The notes: a model not told the origin generated them from the sequence alone. A stretch of DNA of 64,000 nt from Lysinibacillus sp. KCTC 33748 (GCF_002237755.1 NZ_MWSJ01000001.1:1-64000); one strand, 5' to 3'. Counted from the stretch's first letter, positions 36,077 to 46,033 are shown. A program made the numbers and translations.

Positions 36077-37750
36077 ATGATGCGTTTTTTTCGATACATA
36101 ATGGTGAAGGACAAGCTACTTGTACTGATGATTGTTTGTGTACTATCGAATGTATTGCTAGGTATTTTTAGTGTTGATTATTTACGGAAAATGTCATGGC
36201 ATGCAAGTGAAAGCTATACAGAGGGACTTGTGCCGATCGGATGGTTAAATGAACTAGAGGAGTCACAACGACAATTAGATTATTTAGTGAGTTCAGCTGG
36301 GGTTTATCGAGAAATGTCTGGCATTTTAAAAAATGCTGAGCAGCCTTTAAATCATTTAGAAAGTCTAGAAATCGATAAAAAGATGAACCATCAGATGAAG
36401 AAATTGAAGACCTTGCTAGCACAGCAAGTGGACTTGATTGATCGCTATAAGCAATTGGGTCGTAATGAACAACAATCATTTTATGCGCAATCGTATTTGC
36501 CTGTAAGCCAGCAAAGTCATTCATTATTAGAAGAAATACAAAGCTATTTGGTTCAGAGGGCTACGGAACAGCAACAGACATATCTGAAAGATGTACAATT
36601 TGGTTATTGGCTATTAGGTGGAGTATGTTTATTTGTTGTTTTGCTAGTCATCTGTATAGGGTTTATAGCAACAAAAGCTGTGAATATACCAACGCGTCAA
36701 TTGAAGTCATTATTAAAGCGTGCAGAGCAGGGTGACTTCACCGCGAATGCCAGTTATGTGGCACAGGATGAGCTTGGCGAAGTCGTATTGTCTTACAATC
36801 AAATGGTCACAGAGGTGAAAAGACTACTTCACACAGTATCAAATAGTGCACATGAGGTTGAAGAAATGACTGGGAAACTGCAGGAATCATCCGAGCAATC
36901 GTCTAACACGACACGTAAAATTGCAAAGGATGTGCAGTCCATTTCAAATTCAACTGCTGCTTCTACTGAGAAATTAGCTTCCAATACAGCATCGCTAGAG
37001 GAAGTGCTAAATGGTGTGCAAGTGATTTTAGAAAAGGTACAGGTTGTTGAAAACTTTGCTCATAAAACTGCACGGGATGCAGAAAGCGGTACGGAAATTG
37101 TACAGGCAAATTTAACACAAATACAGGCTATTAAACGGGCAGTTGAAAAATCGAATACTGCCATTTTTAATCTTGTAGAAAGAGCAGCTACAATCGATCA
37201 AATGGTTGAGGTAATTGAAAAAATTACAGCGCAAACAAACCTCCTAGCCTTAAATGCATCTATTGAGGCTGCTAGAGCAGGGGAGCACGGTAAAGGATTT
37301 GCTGTTGTGGCCAATGAAGTACGAAAGCTTGCAGAGCAGACAGTCCACTCGACAAAAACGATTACGTCCATCGTGCAAAACATTCATTTAGATTCTAGCT
37401 ATGCTGTGCAAATGATGGATGGGGTGTTAGTCGCAACTGAAAAGGGCGTACAGGTTACCGGGGATACAGCGACAAGCTTTGATCAAATTTTAGAAAAAGT
37501 ACATACAATGAAGCCGTATATAGTGGAAGTATCTGCAACCGTTCAAGAAATTGCTAACCATACGAAAAAAGTTAGTGATGATGCGGCGATGTTAACATCA
37601 TTTTCGGATACAAATGCAGCATCAACTAAACATGTAGCTACTTTAACTGCTGATCAGTTAACCGCGCAGCAGCAATTCCATGATTATATTAAAGAGCTAC
37701 ATAAGGTATCGAAAGTTTTACAAATAGCCGTAAAGCGTTTCTCAATTTAA
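36077..37750 (+). CDS. Methyl-accepting chemotaxis protein
   Basis: 557 residues from ATG 36077, which has GAAGGAG six bases upstream (TTG 36059 lacks one). Two membrane helices (about 9-32 and 175-198) bracket a ~140-residue helical, extracellular four-helix-bundle-type sensor. A HAMP linker follows, then the signalling domain with the tip [20 protein letters not shown] (about 385-405). It relays an unknown stimulus to CheA/CheW. Monocistronic with its own terminator. Confidence 0.92.
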   Translation: MMRFFRYIMVKDKLLVLMIVCVLSNVLLGIFSVDYLRKMSWHASESYTEGLVPIGWLNELEESQRQLDYLVSSAGVYREMSGILKNAEQPLNHLESLEIDKKMNHQMKKLKTLLAQQVDLIDRYKQLGRNEQQSFYAQSYLPVSQQSHSLLEEIQSYLVQRATEQQQTYLKDVQFGYWLLGGVCLFVVLLVICIGFIATKAVNIPTRQLKSLLKRAEQGDFTANASYVAQDELGEVVLSYNQMVTEVKRLLHTVSNSAHEVEEMTGKLQESSEQSSNTTRKIAKDVQSISNSTAASTEKLASNTASLEEVLNGVQVILEKVQVVENFAHKTARDAESGTEIVQANLTQIQAIKRAVEKSNTAIFNLVERAATIDQMVEVIEKITAQTNLLALNASIEAARAGEHGKGFAVVANEVRKLAEQTVHSTKTITSIVQNIHLDSSYAVQMMDGVLVATEKGVQVTGDTATSFDQILEKVHTMKPYIVEVSATVQEIANHTKKVSDDAAMLTSFSDTNAASTKHVATLTADQLTAQQQFHDYIKELHKVSKVLQIAVKRFSI

Positions 37751-37752
37751 TA

Positions 37753-37797
37753 AGAACAAAGGACCTTTCTTTGAATACAAGGTAGGTTCTTTTTTTT
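37753..37797 (+). terminator. Chemoreceptor gene terminator
   Basis: GAAC-AAAGGACCTT pairs imperfectly with AAGGTAGGTTC, followed by eight T. Confidence 0.75.
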
Positions 37798-37974
37798 TGG
37801 CAAGTAAGGGCAAGATCATTTCAATGTACAATGCTATTATGAAAAATGAACAAATGTACTTTCTGGGTGTACATATTTATTTTGTATGTTTGTCTTGTAC
37901 AATATTTTTTAGGGCTCATATACTGATAGTAAAGGGTTTTTACTGTCTATCTTTCAAAATTCTAAATATTATGG

Positions 37975-38016
37975 TTGTATTTTTAATATGAACAAATTAT
38001 AATGATAATCATCAGA
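37975..38016 (+). promoter_or_regulatory. Promoter of tdh with an overlapping Fur-like box
   Basis: TTGTAT at 37975, 17 bp, TATAAT at 37998. The 19-mer TATAATGATAATCATCAGA (37998-38016) matches the Fur consensus GATAATGATAATCATTATC at 15 of 19 positions and covers the -10 element. A hairpin gtactc-tgtag-gagtac (38052-38068) lies in the leader. Confidence 0.55.
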
Positions 38017-38096
38017 AGTGTTGTTAAATCAATGTTTGTTTATATATTAGTGTACTCTGTAGGAGTACGATTGTTCACAGGTGGAGGTTTGGAGAA

Positions 38097-39050
38097 ATGA
38101 AAAAGATAATGGTTACAGGTGCACTAGGTCAAATAGGTTCTGAGCTTGTAGAAAAACTTCGTGGTATTTATGGAGAGGACAATATATTAGCGACAGATAT
38201 TCGGAAGCTTGAGCATTCTAAAGGTCCGTTTGAAGTATTGGACGTTACGGATGGACAAAGAATGCATGATTTAGCGAAGGATTTTGGTGCAGATACAATG
38301 ATGCATTTAGCGGCGTTATTATCAGCAACAGCGGAAAAAAATCCGTTGCTTGCGTGGAATTTAAATATGGGTGGTTTAATGAATGCGTTAGAAGTTTCGC
38401 GTGAGTTAAACTTGCAATTTTTCACGCCGAGCTCAATAGGCGCGTTCGGTCCGTCGACACCGAAGGATAATACACCACAGGATACATTACAGCGTCCAAC
38501 AACTATGTATGGGGTAAATAAAGTTGCTGGTGAGCTATTATGTGATTATTATTTCGATCGTTTTGGTGTAGATACTCGTGGTGTCCGCTTCCCAGGATTA
38601 ATTTCATACGTAACTCCTCCAGGAGGTGGAACGACAGACTATGCAGTAGAAATCTTCTATGAGGCGATCAAGCAAGGGAAGTACACGTCTTATATTCAAG
38701 AAGGTACGTACATGGACATGATGTACATGCCAGATGCATTGCAAGCTATTGTAGATTTGATGGAAGCTGATAGTAGCAAACTAATCCATCGTAATGCCTT
38801 TAATATCACTGCAATGAGCTTTGAACCATCTGAAATTGCGGCAGAAATTAAAAAACATTTGCCACATTTCCGTATGGATTATCATGTAGATCCAGTACGT
38901 CAGGCGATAGCAGATAGCTGGCCAAATTCTATAAATGTAGAAGCGGCACAAAAAGAATGGGGCTTTAAAGCGCAGTATGACTTAGCTAAAATGACAGTTG
39001 ATATGCTAGAAAAATTAAAAATTAAGCTACAAACAAAAGCTTGTTCATAG
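38097..39050 (+). CDS. tdh: L-threonine 3-dehydrogenase, SDR/NAD-epimerase type
   Basis: 317 residues. Extended short-chain dehydrogenase: Rossmann motif [10 protein letters not shown] (8-17), and YxxxK catalytic pair in YGVNK (about 142-146) with upstream Ser-Ser (TPSSIG). The [11 protein letters not shown] and [11 protein letters not shown] stretches are typical of the epimerase-like threonine dehydrogenases, unrelated to the zinc Tdh of E. coli. It makes 2-amino-3-ketobutyrate, substrate of Kbl encoded at 19922. GGAGGTTTGGAGAA precedes ATG 38097. Single-gene unit with terminator. Confidence 0.9.
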   Translation: MKKIMVTGALGQIGSELVEKLRGIYGEDNILATDIRKLEHSKGPFEVLDVTDGQRMHDLAKDFGADTMMHLAALLSATAEKNPLLAWNLNMGGLMNALEVSRELNLQFFTPSSIGAFGPSTPKDNTPQDTLQRPTTMYGVNKVAGELLCDYYFDRFGVDTRGVRFPGLISYVTPPGGGTTDYAVEIFYEAIKQGKYTSYIQEGTYMDMMYMPDALQAIVDLMEADSSKLIHRNAFNITAMSFEPSEIAAEIKKHLPHFRMDYHVDPVRQAIADSWPNSINVEAAQKEWGFKAQYDLAKMTVDMLEKLKIKLQTKACS

Positions 39051-39064
39051 ATGAAATTAAAACG

Positions 39065-39100
39065 GATGAAGAAAACAATTGAGTTTTCTTCGTCTTTTTT
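39065..39100 (+). terminator. tdh terminator
   Basis: Stem gatgaagaaaac / gttttcttcgtc (one G-U) and six T. Confidence 0.92.
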
Positions 39101-39159
39101 ATTTTGATGGGCGATTATTAAAGTTTGGGATGACATTTGGTAAACGTATCTATATAAAA

Positions 39160-39236
39160 GTTGATGGAGTGGAGGCTGGACACCCCCAGGAAAGCGCCCA
39201 GCCGGAACGGAAATCAACCCACGTTATGCCGATGAA
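39160..39236 (+). repeat. Dispersed repeat family B, minimal copy B4
   Basis: gttgat...ggctgg at the left pairs with ccagcc...atcaac at the right (59 bp in all), with the shared tail cccacgttatgccgatga. This is the simplest form, without the inserted modules of B3 and B5. It lies in the gene-free 39101-39410 stretch, otherwise AT-rich. Confidence 0.8.
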
Positions 39237-39410
39237 ACTATTTTAGGGAAACTTAACAATAAAAAGAAAATTATTGGAATATATAGCGTAATTTATAATT
39301 TTCCAATATAATCATATTCAGAATATTAATAGTATTCAATTAAATTGATTGTTGATATTTCACAAAGGTAAAAAAAGGGAGTTCGCAAGAAGAGGGGATG
39401 GATAGTTTTT

Positions 39411-41036
39411 ATGATGCAGACGCCGTTAGTATTAACAAACTTTATTAAACGAGCAGAAAGCTATTTTGCTAGAAAGACTATTGTTTCACGTACGAGTCCA
39501 CAGAAGATTCACCGTTTAACATATGGAGAATGGGCAAAAAGAACGCGTCGCTTGGCGGATGCGCTCACAAAGCTGGGGATGACAAGAGGAATGAAGGTTG
39601 GCTCCTTTGCTTGGAATCAGCACCGCCACTTAGAGGCTTATTTTGCGGTACCGTGTTCCGGTGCCATTTTGCACATGGTGAATATTCGTTTATCAGAAGA
39701 GCATTTAATTTATATTATTAATCATGCAGAAGATGAAATTTTAATGATTGATGTGGACTTGCTACCAATCATCGAAAACATTGCGCCTGAGCTTAAGACA
39801 GTGAAACATTATATTATTATGACGGACGAGAATACTTTGCCAAAAACGACATTACCGAATGTGTTATCCTATGAGGATTTATTAGCAGCGGCGGATGAAA
39901 ACTATCAGTTCCCAGAAGATATAGGGGAAGAGGAGCCTGCTGGAATGTGCTATACAAGTGCTACAACAGGAAATCCAAAAGGGGTTGTATATTCACATCG
40001 AGGTCTAGTACTACATAGTATGATGCTGAGTATGTCTGATTCAATGGGCATTTCGGAGCGTGATGTCGTGATGCCAATTGTACCGATGTTTCATGCAAAT
40101 GCATGGGGCTTACCATTTGCTAGTGTCAATGTAGGTGCTACACAAGTATTGCCTGGTCCACAATTCACATCAGCAATCATATTGGATTTAGTAGAGCAGG
40201 AGAAGGTTACATTAACAGCTGGGGTACCGACAATTTGGATTGGTGCGTTGCAGGAACAGGAGAAGCATGCGCGAGATATTAGTTCGTTACGTGCTATTTG
40301 TTGTGGCGGCTCTGCTTCACCTACTCGACTTATTCGTACATTTGAAGAGCAGTATGGCATTCCGTATATTGTCGTGTATGGAATGACTGAAACTACTCCA
40401 ATTGTAGCGTTATCAAATTATATGTCTTGGATGGATGAATGGCCTATTGAAAAGCGTATTGAATCGCGAGCAATGCAAGGTATGACGATGGCTGGTATTG
40501 AATCGAGTATTACCAATGACAATGGGGAAGTACCATGGGATGGAGAGACGATGGGTGAGTTACGCTTGCGAGGTCCATGGATTTCACACGAGTATTATCG
40601 GGATGAGCGTACCAATGATGCCTATCGAGACGGCTGGTTATATACAGGGGACATTGCGGTACGAACAGAGGATGGCTTTATCAAAATAACAGATCGTACG
40701 AAGGATTTAATTAAGTCGGGTGGGGAGTGGATATCCTCAGTGGATTTAGAAAATGCATTAATGACTCATGACGCTGTGTTGGAAGCGGCAGTTATCGCAA
40801 TTCCACATGTCAAATGGCAAGAACGCCCGTTAGCTTGTGTAGTATTGAAGGAAGGAATGTCAGCAAGTGAAAAGGAGCTTCTTACATTTTTAGAAAGCCA
40901 GTTTGCAAAATGGTGGGTACCAGACGATGTGGTATTTTTAGACGAAATTCCAAAAACATCAGTTGGAAAATTCCTAAAAGCTAAGCTTCGTGATAATGTA
41001 GCAGAAATTTATCCGAAATTGGGTTCACTCGTATAG
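39411..41036 (+). CDS. AMP-forming fatty acyl-CoA synthetase
   Basis: 541 residues with ANL motifs: [18 protein letters not shown] (about 184), [12 protein letters not shown] (about 323), the hinge [16 protein letters not shown] (about 425) and the C-terminal lysine in TSVGKFLK. It resembles the AlkK/long- or medium-chain fatty acid:CoA ligase branch and would activate fatty acids for beta-oxidation. It is alone, not linked to the leucine operon's synthetase. Start ATG 39411 or 39414; a weak GAGGGG lies 13 bases upstream, a longer spacing than usual. Confidence 0.88.
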   Translation: MMQTPLVLTNFIKRAESYFARKTIVSRTSPQKIHRLTYGEWAKRTRRLADALTKLGMTRGMKVGSFAWNQHRHLEAYFAVPCSGAILHMVNIRLSEEHLIYIINHAEDEILMIDVDLLPIIENIAPELKTVKHYIIMTDENTLPKTTLPNVLSYEDLLAAADENYQFPEDIGEEEPAGMCYTSATTGNPKGVVYSHRGLVLHSMMLSMSDSMGISERDVVMPIVPMFHANAWGLPFASVNVGATQVLPGPQFTSAIILDLVEQEKVTLTAGVPTIWIGALQEQEKHARDISSLRAICCGGSASPTRLIRTFEEQYGIPYIVVYGMTETTPIVALSNYMSWMDEWPIEKRIESRAMQGMTMAGIESSITNDNGEVPWDGETMGELRLRGPWISHEYYRDERTNDAYRDGWLYTGDIAVRTEDGFIKITDRTKDLIKSGGEWISSVDLENALMTHDAVLEAAVIAIPHVKWQERPLACVVLKEGMSASEKELLTFLESQFAKWWVPDDVVFLDEIPKTSVGKFLKAKLRDNVAEIYPKLGSLV

Positions 41037-41038
41037 AT

Positions 41039-41074
41039 AAAAGAGCGATTTCCACAAAGGGAAGTCGCTCTTTA
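41039..41074. terminator. Bidirectional terminator between the synthetase gene and trpB
   Basis: Stem aaagagcgatttcc / gggaagtcgctcttt with flanking A and T runs in the convergent gap. Confidence 0.9.
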
Positions 41075-41083
41075 TCTTTACCT

Positions 41084-42247
41084 TTATCTATTTAGCATTT
41101 GAAATACTTGCTCAACGTCTTTGTCTCCACGACCAGAGATATTGATAATAATGCTCTCTTCCGGAGATAATGTGGGCACAAGCTTAAGTGCATGAGCCAC
41201 GGCGTGGGAACTTTCAAGTGCTGGAATAATGCCTTCAACCTTTGATAGCACTTGGAATGCTTCGAGCACCTCTTCATTCGTCACCGTTACATATTCTCCG
41301 CGACCAATTGTTTTTAAATAGCTATGCTCTGGACCAGCTCCAGGATAATCTAGTCCAGCGGCAATCGAATAGGTTGGTAATGGATTACCTTCTGCATCTT
41401 GCAGCACTAAACATTTGAAGCCGTGTAATTCACCCGGTGTTCCTTCATTTAATGTGGCGGCCTTATCTGGCTCAATACCGATGAGGCGAACGTTTTCATC
41501 TGCAATATATTCTGCAAACGCACCAATCGCATTACTACCGCCGCCGACACAAGCAAGTACTGCTGCTGGTAGCTTACCTTCTTTTTCTAAAATTTGTTCG
41601 CGACTTTCACGGCTAATGACGGATTGGAAATGCTTCACCATTGTAGGGAACGGGTGAGGCCCAACCGCAGACCCTAGTAAATAGAAAGTCGTCTCATAGT
41701 TTTCTACTAAATCAGCAAATGCTTCATCCACTGCATCCTTTAGTCGCCCTTGACCTTTATCAACAGCTACTACCTTTGCACCAAGAAGCTCCATTCGGAA
41801 GACGTTTAATACTTGGCGCTTAGTATCTTCTAAACCCATATAAATTGTGCAATCCATCCCGAACATTGCGCAAGCAGTTGCTGTTGCTACACCATGCTGA
41901 CCTGCACCTGTTTCGGCGATAACACGATTTGCACCCATGCGCTTGGCCAATAAAATCTGTCCAAGAACGTTATTAATTTTATGTGAACCAGTATGGTTAA
42001 GATCTTCACGTTTTAAGTAAATTTTTGCGCCACCTAATTGTTTTGTTAAATTTTCAGCAAAATAAAGTGGAGATTTGCGCCCAACATATTCACGGAAATA
42101 ATAATCTAGCTCTTTATTAAAGTCTTCATCGTCTTTATATTTTTGAAAGTTTTCATCTAAAATACTTAAAACATTTTGAAGCTCATCGGGAACAAAGCTA
42201 CCGCCAAATTCACCAAAATATCCTTTTTTCTCTGCTACTATACTCAT
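41084..42247 (-). CDS. trpB: Tryptophan synthase beta chain
   Basis: 387 residues, normal for TrpB. The PLP lysine lies in [17 protein letters not shown] (about 81-97), the [11 protein letters not shown] loop and the phosphate-binding [10 protein letters not shown] (about 228) are intact. It condenses indole and serine. No trpA or other trp gene is in the window; it is a single-gene unit under its own Trp T-box. It may work with a distant TrpA or salvage indole. Confidence 0.94.
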   Translation of the reverse strand: MSIVAEKKGYFGEFGGSFVPDELQNVLSILDENFQKYKDDEDFNKELDYYFREYVGRKSPLYFAENLTKQLGGAKIYLKREDLNHTGSHKINNVLGQILLAKRMGANRVIAETGAGQHGVATATACAMFGMDCTIYMGLEDTKRQVLNVFRMELLGAKVVAVDKGQGRLKDAVDEAFADLVENYETTFYLLGSAVGPHPFPTMVKHFQSVISRESREQILEKEGKLPAAVLACVGGGSNAIGAFAEYIADENVRLIGIEPDKAATLNEGTPGELHGFKCLVLQDAEGNPLPTYSIAAGLDYPGAGPEHSYLKTIGRGEYVTVTNEEVLEAFQVLSKVEGIIPALESSHAVAHALKLVPTLSPEESIIINISGRGDKDVEQVFQMLNR

Positions 42248-42279
42248 CTTCTCTCGACTCCTCTATCTAATTTTTCCAT

Positions 42280-42500
42280 AAAAAAAGCCACTACAATCCT
42301 TCTGTAAAAAGGACGAGTAACCGTGGTGCCACCTTCATTCGCAAAAACTGCGCGCTTTCGTACTCCGATAACGGGGAGTAACTTCGTCCTCACATTTGAT
42401 GAGGCTGCTCCAAAGTCCATTCACAAGTACGTACTACTGATTTGCACCAACCATCAGCTCTCTTTAAGTACTAGCGCTTGCTACTAATCTTTTTCCTAGC
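42280..42500 (-). ncRNA. T-box leader, tryptophan-specific, upstream of trpB
   Basis: On the minus strand the T-box sequence reads aaggtggcaccacgg, followed by a terminator (ccac...cgtcctt / aaggat...gtgg) and seven T. The upstream stem I carries the ggttggtgcaa distal loop, and the specifier position reads gaa-TGG-ac, a tryptophan codon. Uncharged tRNA(Trp) binding should permit read-through into trpB. Confidence 0.92.
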
Positions 42501-42560
42501 ATTTATTGAAATGAATTTTAGAATATTTTCAGAATATTGTCAAGGTGTCTTCCGAAAAAT

Positions 42561-42588
42561 AAAAAAAGACGAATCTAAAAGATCCGTC
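42561..42588 (-). terminator. queT terminator
   Basis: Minus strand gacggatct / agattcgtc (one G-U) followed by seven T. Confidence 0.88.
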
Positions 42589-42600
42589 AATTAAATCAAA

Positions 42601-43083
42601 TTAAATTAAATTTTTGAAGTTTAAGCGTTTGTTCAATACATACATAATCGGTGCACCAACCGCTAAGACAACAAATTCACCAGCAGCAACAGTTAACCAT
42701 GTCCAGAAGAATGGTAATTCTAATGCTAAATTCAATTCAAATGCAATGATGAACATTGTACAAGTAAATAAAAATGTATTGATGATTAAACGTGCCCAAA
42801 TATTTTTGACAAATTTACAAATAAGAATGAGCAACCCAAGAGTAATCATCGAATGGCCTACACCGAAAACTAAATCGTAGATACCGAGTGGTGAAAAGAG
42901 GTTAGAGATGAACACACCAATAATGATACCAACGGCAAAGCGTGGATTAAATGCAACTAAATGGTTAAACATTTCCGATATTCGGAACTGCACCTCTGTA
43001 AAGCCAAATGGCGCGACTAATAATGTAATAGCAATGTAGAGTGCTGCAATAATGCCACTCGTTGCTAAAAATTTTATTTTCAT
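42601..43083 (-). CDS. queT: Queuosine-precursor ECF transporter S component
   Basis: 160 residues with about five membrane helices. The LLVAPFGFTEVQFRISEMFN and FGVGHSMITL regions match the QueT family. It would bind preQ1 or preQ0 in the membrane and import it with a shared ECF energising module encoded elsewhere. The preQ1 riboswitch overlapping its ribosome site strongly supports this. Confidence 0.92.
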   Translation of the reverse strand: MKIKFLATSGIIAALYIAITLLVAPFGFTEVQFRISEMFNHLVAFNPRFAVGIIIGVFISNLFSPLGIYDLVFGVGHSMITLGLLILICKFVKNIWARLIINTFLFTCTMFIIAFELNLALELPFFWTWLTVAAGEFVVLAVGAPIMYVLNKRLNFKNLI

Positions 43084-43091
43084 ATTTATTT

Positions 43092-43130
43092 CTCCTTAGT
43101 TTTTTTACGTGGGATGGTTACGAACCACGT
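43092..43130 (-). ncRNA. preQ1-I riboswitch controlling queT translation
   Basis: Minus strand: acgtggttcgtaaccatccc, cacgt, then taaaaaaactaaggag. The hairpin pairs acgtgg with ccacgt, and the A-rich tail folds back as in class I preQ1 aptamers. The last bases, AAGGAG, are the ribosome site of queT, eight bases from its ATG, so ligand binding should hide it. Confidence 0.9.
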
Positions 43131-43215
43131 GAAGCAAATGCAATCATATCAATGTTCATGCTTATTTGTAAATAGCTACGTGTAAAAAATTATAGTGCTA
43201 ACGATAATAATTTGA

Positions 43216-43305
43216 TCTTGTTCAAAGTTTTTTAATGACAATGCCTATGAAAAGGGGCTTGTACACTTACTAGAAAATTATGCAGAAATAGCAGATGAGA
43301 AGTAA
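43216..43305 (+). pseudogene. C-terminal fragment of a lost gene
   Basis: After a TGA at 43213 the plus strand reads 29 codons of protein-like sequence ending NDNAYEKGLVHLLENYAEIA and DEK before a stop. There is no start codon or ribosome site. Family not recognised. Confidence 0.4.
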
Positions 43306-43335
43306 CCTTGAAAGGTTTGAAGTCGTGGATATGTC

Positions 43336-43373
43336 TGGTCACTTGTTAAAACAGTACTTTTAACAAGTGACCA
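43336..43373. repeat. Strong perfect hairpin, 16-base arms
   Basis: tggtcacttgttaaaa (43336) and ttttaacaagtgacca (43358) with a six-base loop. No T run follows on either strand, so a simple intrinsic terminator is doubtful. It lies between the gene remnant and the acidic small protein gene. Confidence 0.8.
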
Positions 43374-43488
43374 TTTCAGTAGTTTAAAACGCTAAATAAT
43401 TAAGCGGATTTTGGGGCAGGGTGAATGGAGGCTCTATTGATAGTGGGGGATGGATATATCCAATGATTATGAACAGCACTTTTAGAAA

Positions 43489-43743
43489 TTACTCCTCTAA
43501 AGTATTTTTAATTTCTTCTATTTCAAAAATTAAATCGTTAACTTGTTTCTTGAATTCATCTGTATATTCTAATTCCTCTTCCATTTCTTTCGTATACTCT
43601 AAGGCATTTAGAGTGAAATCCAAAGCAAAAACAAATAGACTGTCACATAGATTAGAAATGATTGTATCAACATTTCCTATAGTTGCATTTTGATGTTCTT
43701 GTGAATAAGAAGATTGGTTTAAATCGATTTTATCATTATTCAT
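43489..43743 (-). CDS. Small acidic protein, unknown
   Basis: 84 residues from ATG 43743, with AGGAGG six bases upstream; the longer frame starts before that site. It is soluble and acidic, with a predicted helical C-terminal half rich in Glu (EYTKEMEEELEYTDEF, about 49-64) that could form a coiled coil. No family recognised. It diverges from two mini-ORFs at 43818. Confidence 0.65.
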   Translation of the reverse strand: MNNDKIDLNQSSYSQEHQNATIGNVDTIISNLCDSLFVFALDFTLNALEYTKEMEEELEYTDEFKKQVNDLIFEIEEIKNTLEE

Positions 43744-43817
43744 GGTATTCCTCCTTTTTGGGAACGGCACTAATCTCATATGCATCATATGCATTAAATG
43801 TAAAAAGGGGGACTAAA

Positions 43818-43859
43818 ATGAACATTTTCTGTAGATTTTTATTAGCAAGAAATAAATGA
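43818..43859 (+). CDS. 13-codon ORF with a strong ribosome site
   Basis: AAAGGGGGACTAAA precedes ATG 43818, followed by 13 codons (MNIFCRFLLARNK). Its stop overlaps the start of the next mini-ORF as ATGA. It could be a leader peptide, or the 5' end of a single small gene broken by a frameshift. Confidence 0.4.
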   Translation: MNIFCRFLLARNK

Positions 43860-44002
43860 GTATTGCACGTCTAACCATAAAGGGAGTAATACTTCTAAAG
43901 CACTCGCGGGTTGTTTTTATTCAGCAATTCAAGACGTTACTCAAACTTCCAAAATATCCTGTTACTCAAAGTAGTGGGCTAGTAGAAAATTTAAAAAAGT
44001 AA
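43856..44002 (+). CDS. 48-codon basic mini-protein, coupled to the leader ORF
   Basis: ATG 43856 overlaps the stop of the 13-codon ORF (ATGA). The 48 residues are basic (Lys/Arg rich), starting MSIARLTIKGVILLKHSRVV. A terminator follows 27 bp after the stop, giving a complete small transcription unit. No family recognised; a decayed gene is the alternative. Confidence 0.4.
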   Translation: MSIARLTIKGVILLKHSRVVFIQQFKTLLKLPKYPVTQSSGLVENLKK

Positions 44003-44028
44003 GAGCGAATTAAACCTGTTATGAGGTA

Positions 44029-44054
44029 CTGACATTTTCACTGTCAGGTTTTTT
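44029..44054 (+). terminator. Terminator of the mini-ORF unit
   Basis: Stem ctgaca / tgtcag, seven-base loop, then gTTTTTT. An overlapping alternative stem aacctg / caggtt is possible. Confidence 0.7.
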
Positions 44055-44245
44055 AGTTTTTACATATATTACTTAAAATTAGATGTCAGAAAAATAACTT
44101 CGCTAAATTGTAAAAAAAATTTTTGTTATGTTAGAAAAAGAAATCAAATTGTAAAAACAGCGTAGTTTAGCGGTTTAAAGCGACAAATTGATTGAAAGGA
44201 AAAAATATTTTGCTGGAATTAATAGTCAGAAGATTCATAATGTTG

Positions 44246-44274
44246 TTGACGAACCTTGCTAATAGCGATAATAT
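44246..44274 (+). promoter_or_regulatory. Promoter of the COG2984-type ABC transporter
   Basis: TTGACG, 17 bp, TAATAT, about 70 bp before the start. A hairpin cacactt / aagtgtg lies in the leader; no riboswitch or T-box is recognised there. Confidence 0.6.
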
Positions 44275-44344
44275 AGCGATACGTTCACACTTCGCTTGGA
44301 TAAAGTGTGATAAATATCAGAGATCAAAATCGGGGGGATTATTT

Positions 44345-45367
44345 GTGAAAAGCAATTTAAAAAAGCTTTCGTTCCTGTTATTTGGATTAGTTTTAATGCT
44401 TGCTGCTTGTGGTAGCAGTGGTTCTAGTTCGTCGGATTCGAAAGGGAACGAAACGAATAATGCAAGTGAGGGCGGCACGACAGATGATAAAACATATAAG
44501 ATCGGGATTACTCAAATTGTGGAGCATCCATCTTTAAATGCTGCAACTGAAGGTTTCAAAAAAGCGATTGAAGAATCTGGCTTAAAAGTAGATTACGATC
44601 AACAAATAGCGCAAGGTGATAACAGTCTTAACACGACGATTGCAAACAATCTAGTAAGTGCCAACGTAGATTTAATCTTTGCGAACTCTACGCCGTCTGC
44701 ACAAGCGGCAGCAACAGCAACTAGTGATATTCCAATTATCTTTACTTCTGTAACAGATGCTGTTGGCGCACAGCTCATCGATTCTATAGAGAAGCCAGGG
44801 AAAAATGTAACAGGAACAATCGATTTACATCCTGATACTATTTCGAAAACAGTGGCGTTCTTAAAGGATTTGGGTGCGAAAAAAGTAGGTATGGTTTACA
44901 ACGCTGGTGAGCAAAACTCAGTAGCACAAGTAAAAGAAGTGAAAAAAGTGATGGATGAGCAAGGCTTAACAGTAGTTGAGGCATCTGCGGCAACGTCTGC
45001 AGAAGTAAAACAAGCTGCTGAATCGTTAATCGGTAAAGCTGATGCATTCTATATTATTACTGATAATACAGTAGTTTCGGCACTTGAGTCTGTCATTGAT
45101 GTAGCAAATGCTAATAAATTACCATTAGTTGTTGGAGAGCTTGACTCTGTGGCACGTGGTGGCTTAGGTGCATATGGTTTTGAATATTTTGACATCGGTT
45201 ATGAAGCAGGACAAATGGCTGTGAAGATTCTAAAAGGTGAAGCAACTCCTGCTGATATTCCAGCTCAATATCCACAAAAGCTAAAACTATTAATCAATAA
45301 AAAAGTAGCAGATGATTTAGGAATCGACATTAAAGATTCTTGGGGTGCGGAGCTTTTAGAAAAGTAA
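44345..45367 (+). CDS. ABC transporter substrate-binding lipoprotein (COG2984, TrpX-like)
   Basis: 340 residues from GTG 44345 (GGGGGA six bases upstream; the longer frame lacks a signal at its start). Lipoprotein signal with lipobox LAAC at about residues 18-21, a Ser-rich linker, then a two-lobed periplasmic-binding fold (KIGITQIVEHPSLNAATEGF; FANSTPSAQAAATAT). Family members are annotated for tryptophan/tyrosine (TrpXYZ in streptococci) or other ligands. trpB and its T-box lie 2 kb away, which is suggestive but weak. A hairpin and repeat B5 separate it from the permease gene. Confidence 0.85.
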   Translation: MKSNLKKLSFLLFGLVLMLAACGSSGSSSSDSKGNETNNASEGGTTDDKTYKIGITQIVEHPSLNAATEGFKKAIEESGLKVDYDQQIAQGDNSLNTTIANNLVSANVDLIFANSTPSAQAAATATSDIPIIFTSVTDAVGAQLIDSIEKPGKNVTGTIDLHPDTISKTVAFLKDLGAKKVGMVYNAGEQNSVAQVKEVKKVMDEQGLTVVEASAATSAEVKQAAESLIGKADAFYIITDNTVVSALESVIDVANANKLPLVVGELDSVARGGLGAYGFEYFDIGYEAGQMAVKILKGEATPADIPAQYPQKLKLLINKKVADDLGIDIKDSWGAELLEK

Positions 45368-45395
45368 TGACCTGACATGATCATCTTATGGAGCG

Positions 45396-45428
45396 AAGCG
45401 GGGGAGAACTAAAACTGCCCCCGCTTTA
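45396..45428 (+). terminator. Intra-operon hairpin after the binding-protein gene
   Basis: Perfect nine-base stem aagcggggg / cccccgctt with a weak T tail. Placed between binding protein and permease genes it may act as a partial terminator or 3' stabiliser, giving more binding protein than permease. Confidence 0.7.
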
Positions 45429-45528
45429 TCTTCTTTTAGAATAAAAAAATTTAAAGGGCTTTTATGTAAGAAAGAGTCCTATAGTAAATCGTATTAGATC
45501 AGGAAATGCCCATTAAATTAGTACATCA

Positions 45529-45760
45529 TCATAGCGTAGGGTTGATTTCCGTTCCGACTGGGCGCTTTGTTGTTGCTGTCGCTACGCTTTCGCACAGATA
45601 AAACATTTGCTGCCGCTACGTTAACACTACGCTTTCGCACAGAGCAAAGCTTCCTGGGGGCGTCCGATGAGCCGCTTCACTCGCTCCAGGGTCTCATCTG
45701 TGACGCTGATCCCCAAGGAGTCGTCCAGTCTCCACTCCAATCAACTTATATACATTGAAA
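45529..45760 (-). repeat. Dispersed repeat family B, long copy B5 (reverse)
   Basis: Reverse orientation: gttgatttccgttccgactg at the left, ctccactccaatcaac at the right, with the shared catcatcatagcgta flank. The internal module gctacgctttcgcacag appears twice. It lies inside the ABC transporter operon gap (45368-46033), which contains no gene I can support. Confidence 0.8.
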
Positions 45761-46033
45761 GTATTAATAAATATCATCTCCAACTTTTGGTGATGAGCCA
45801 TTATTGAACAAATGGATTTAGTAAAGCTTTCTACAAGTGAGCACGGAACATACTTCTAGCAATATGAACGTTGGAAGAAGATTTTATCACAGACGTCGCG
45901 CTAAATCCTTAGATTATATTATGTATGGCTTTCAATTATCTTAATTTTGAGCTCCATCGTTTTAGAGAATGGATCTCAGATAAGAATTTTTAATAAAAAT
46001 TTGTTTAAGAAATTATTAGGAGATGATTCAACT

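Noticed and set aside
37797-37991. 64-codon plus-strand ORF after the chemoreceptor gene
   Set aside because: It begins in the T run of the terminator with no ribosome site and has random-looking composition.
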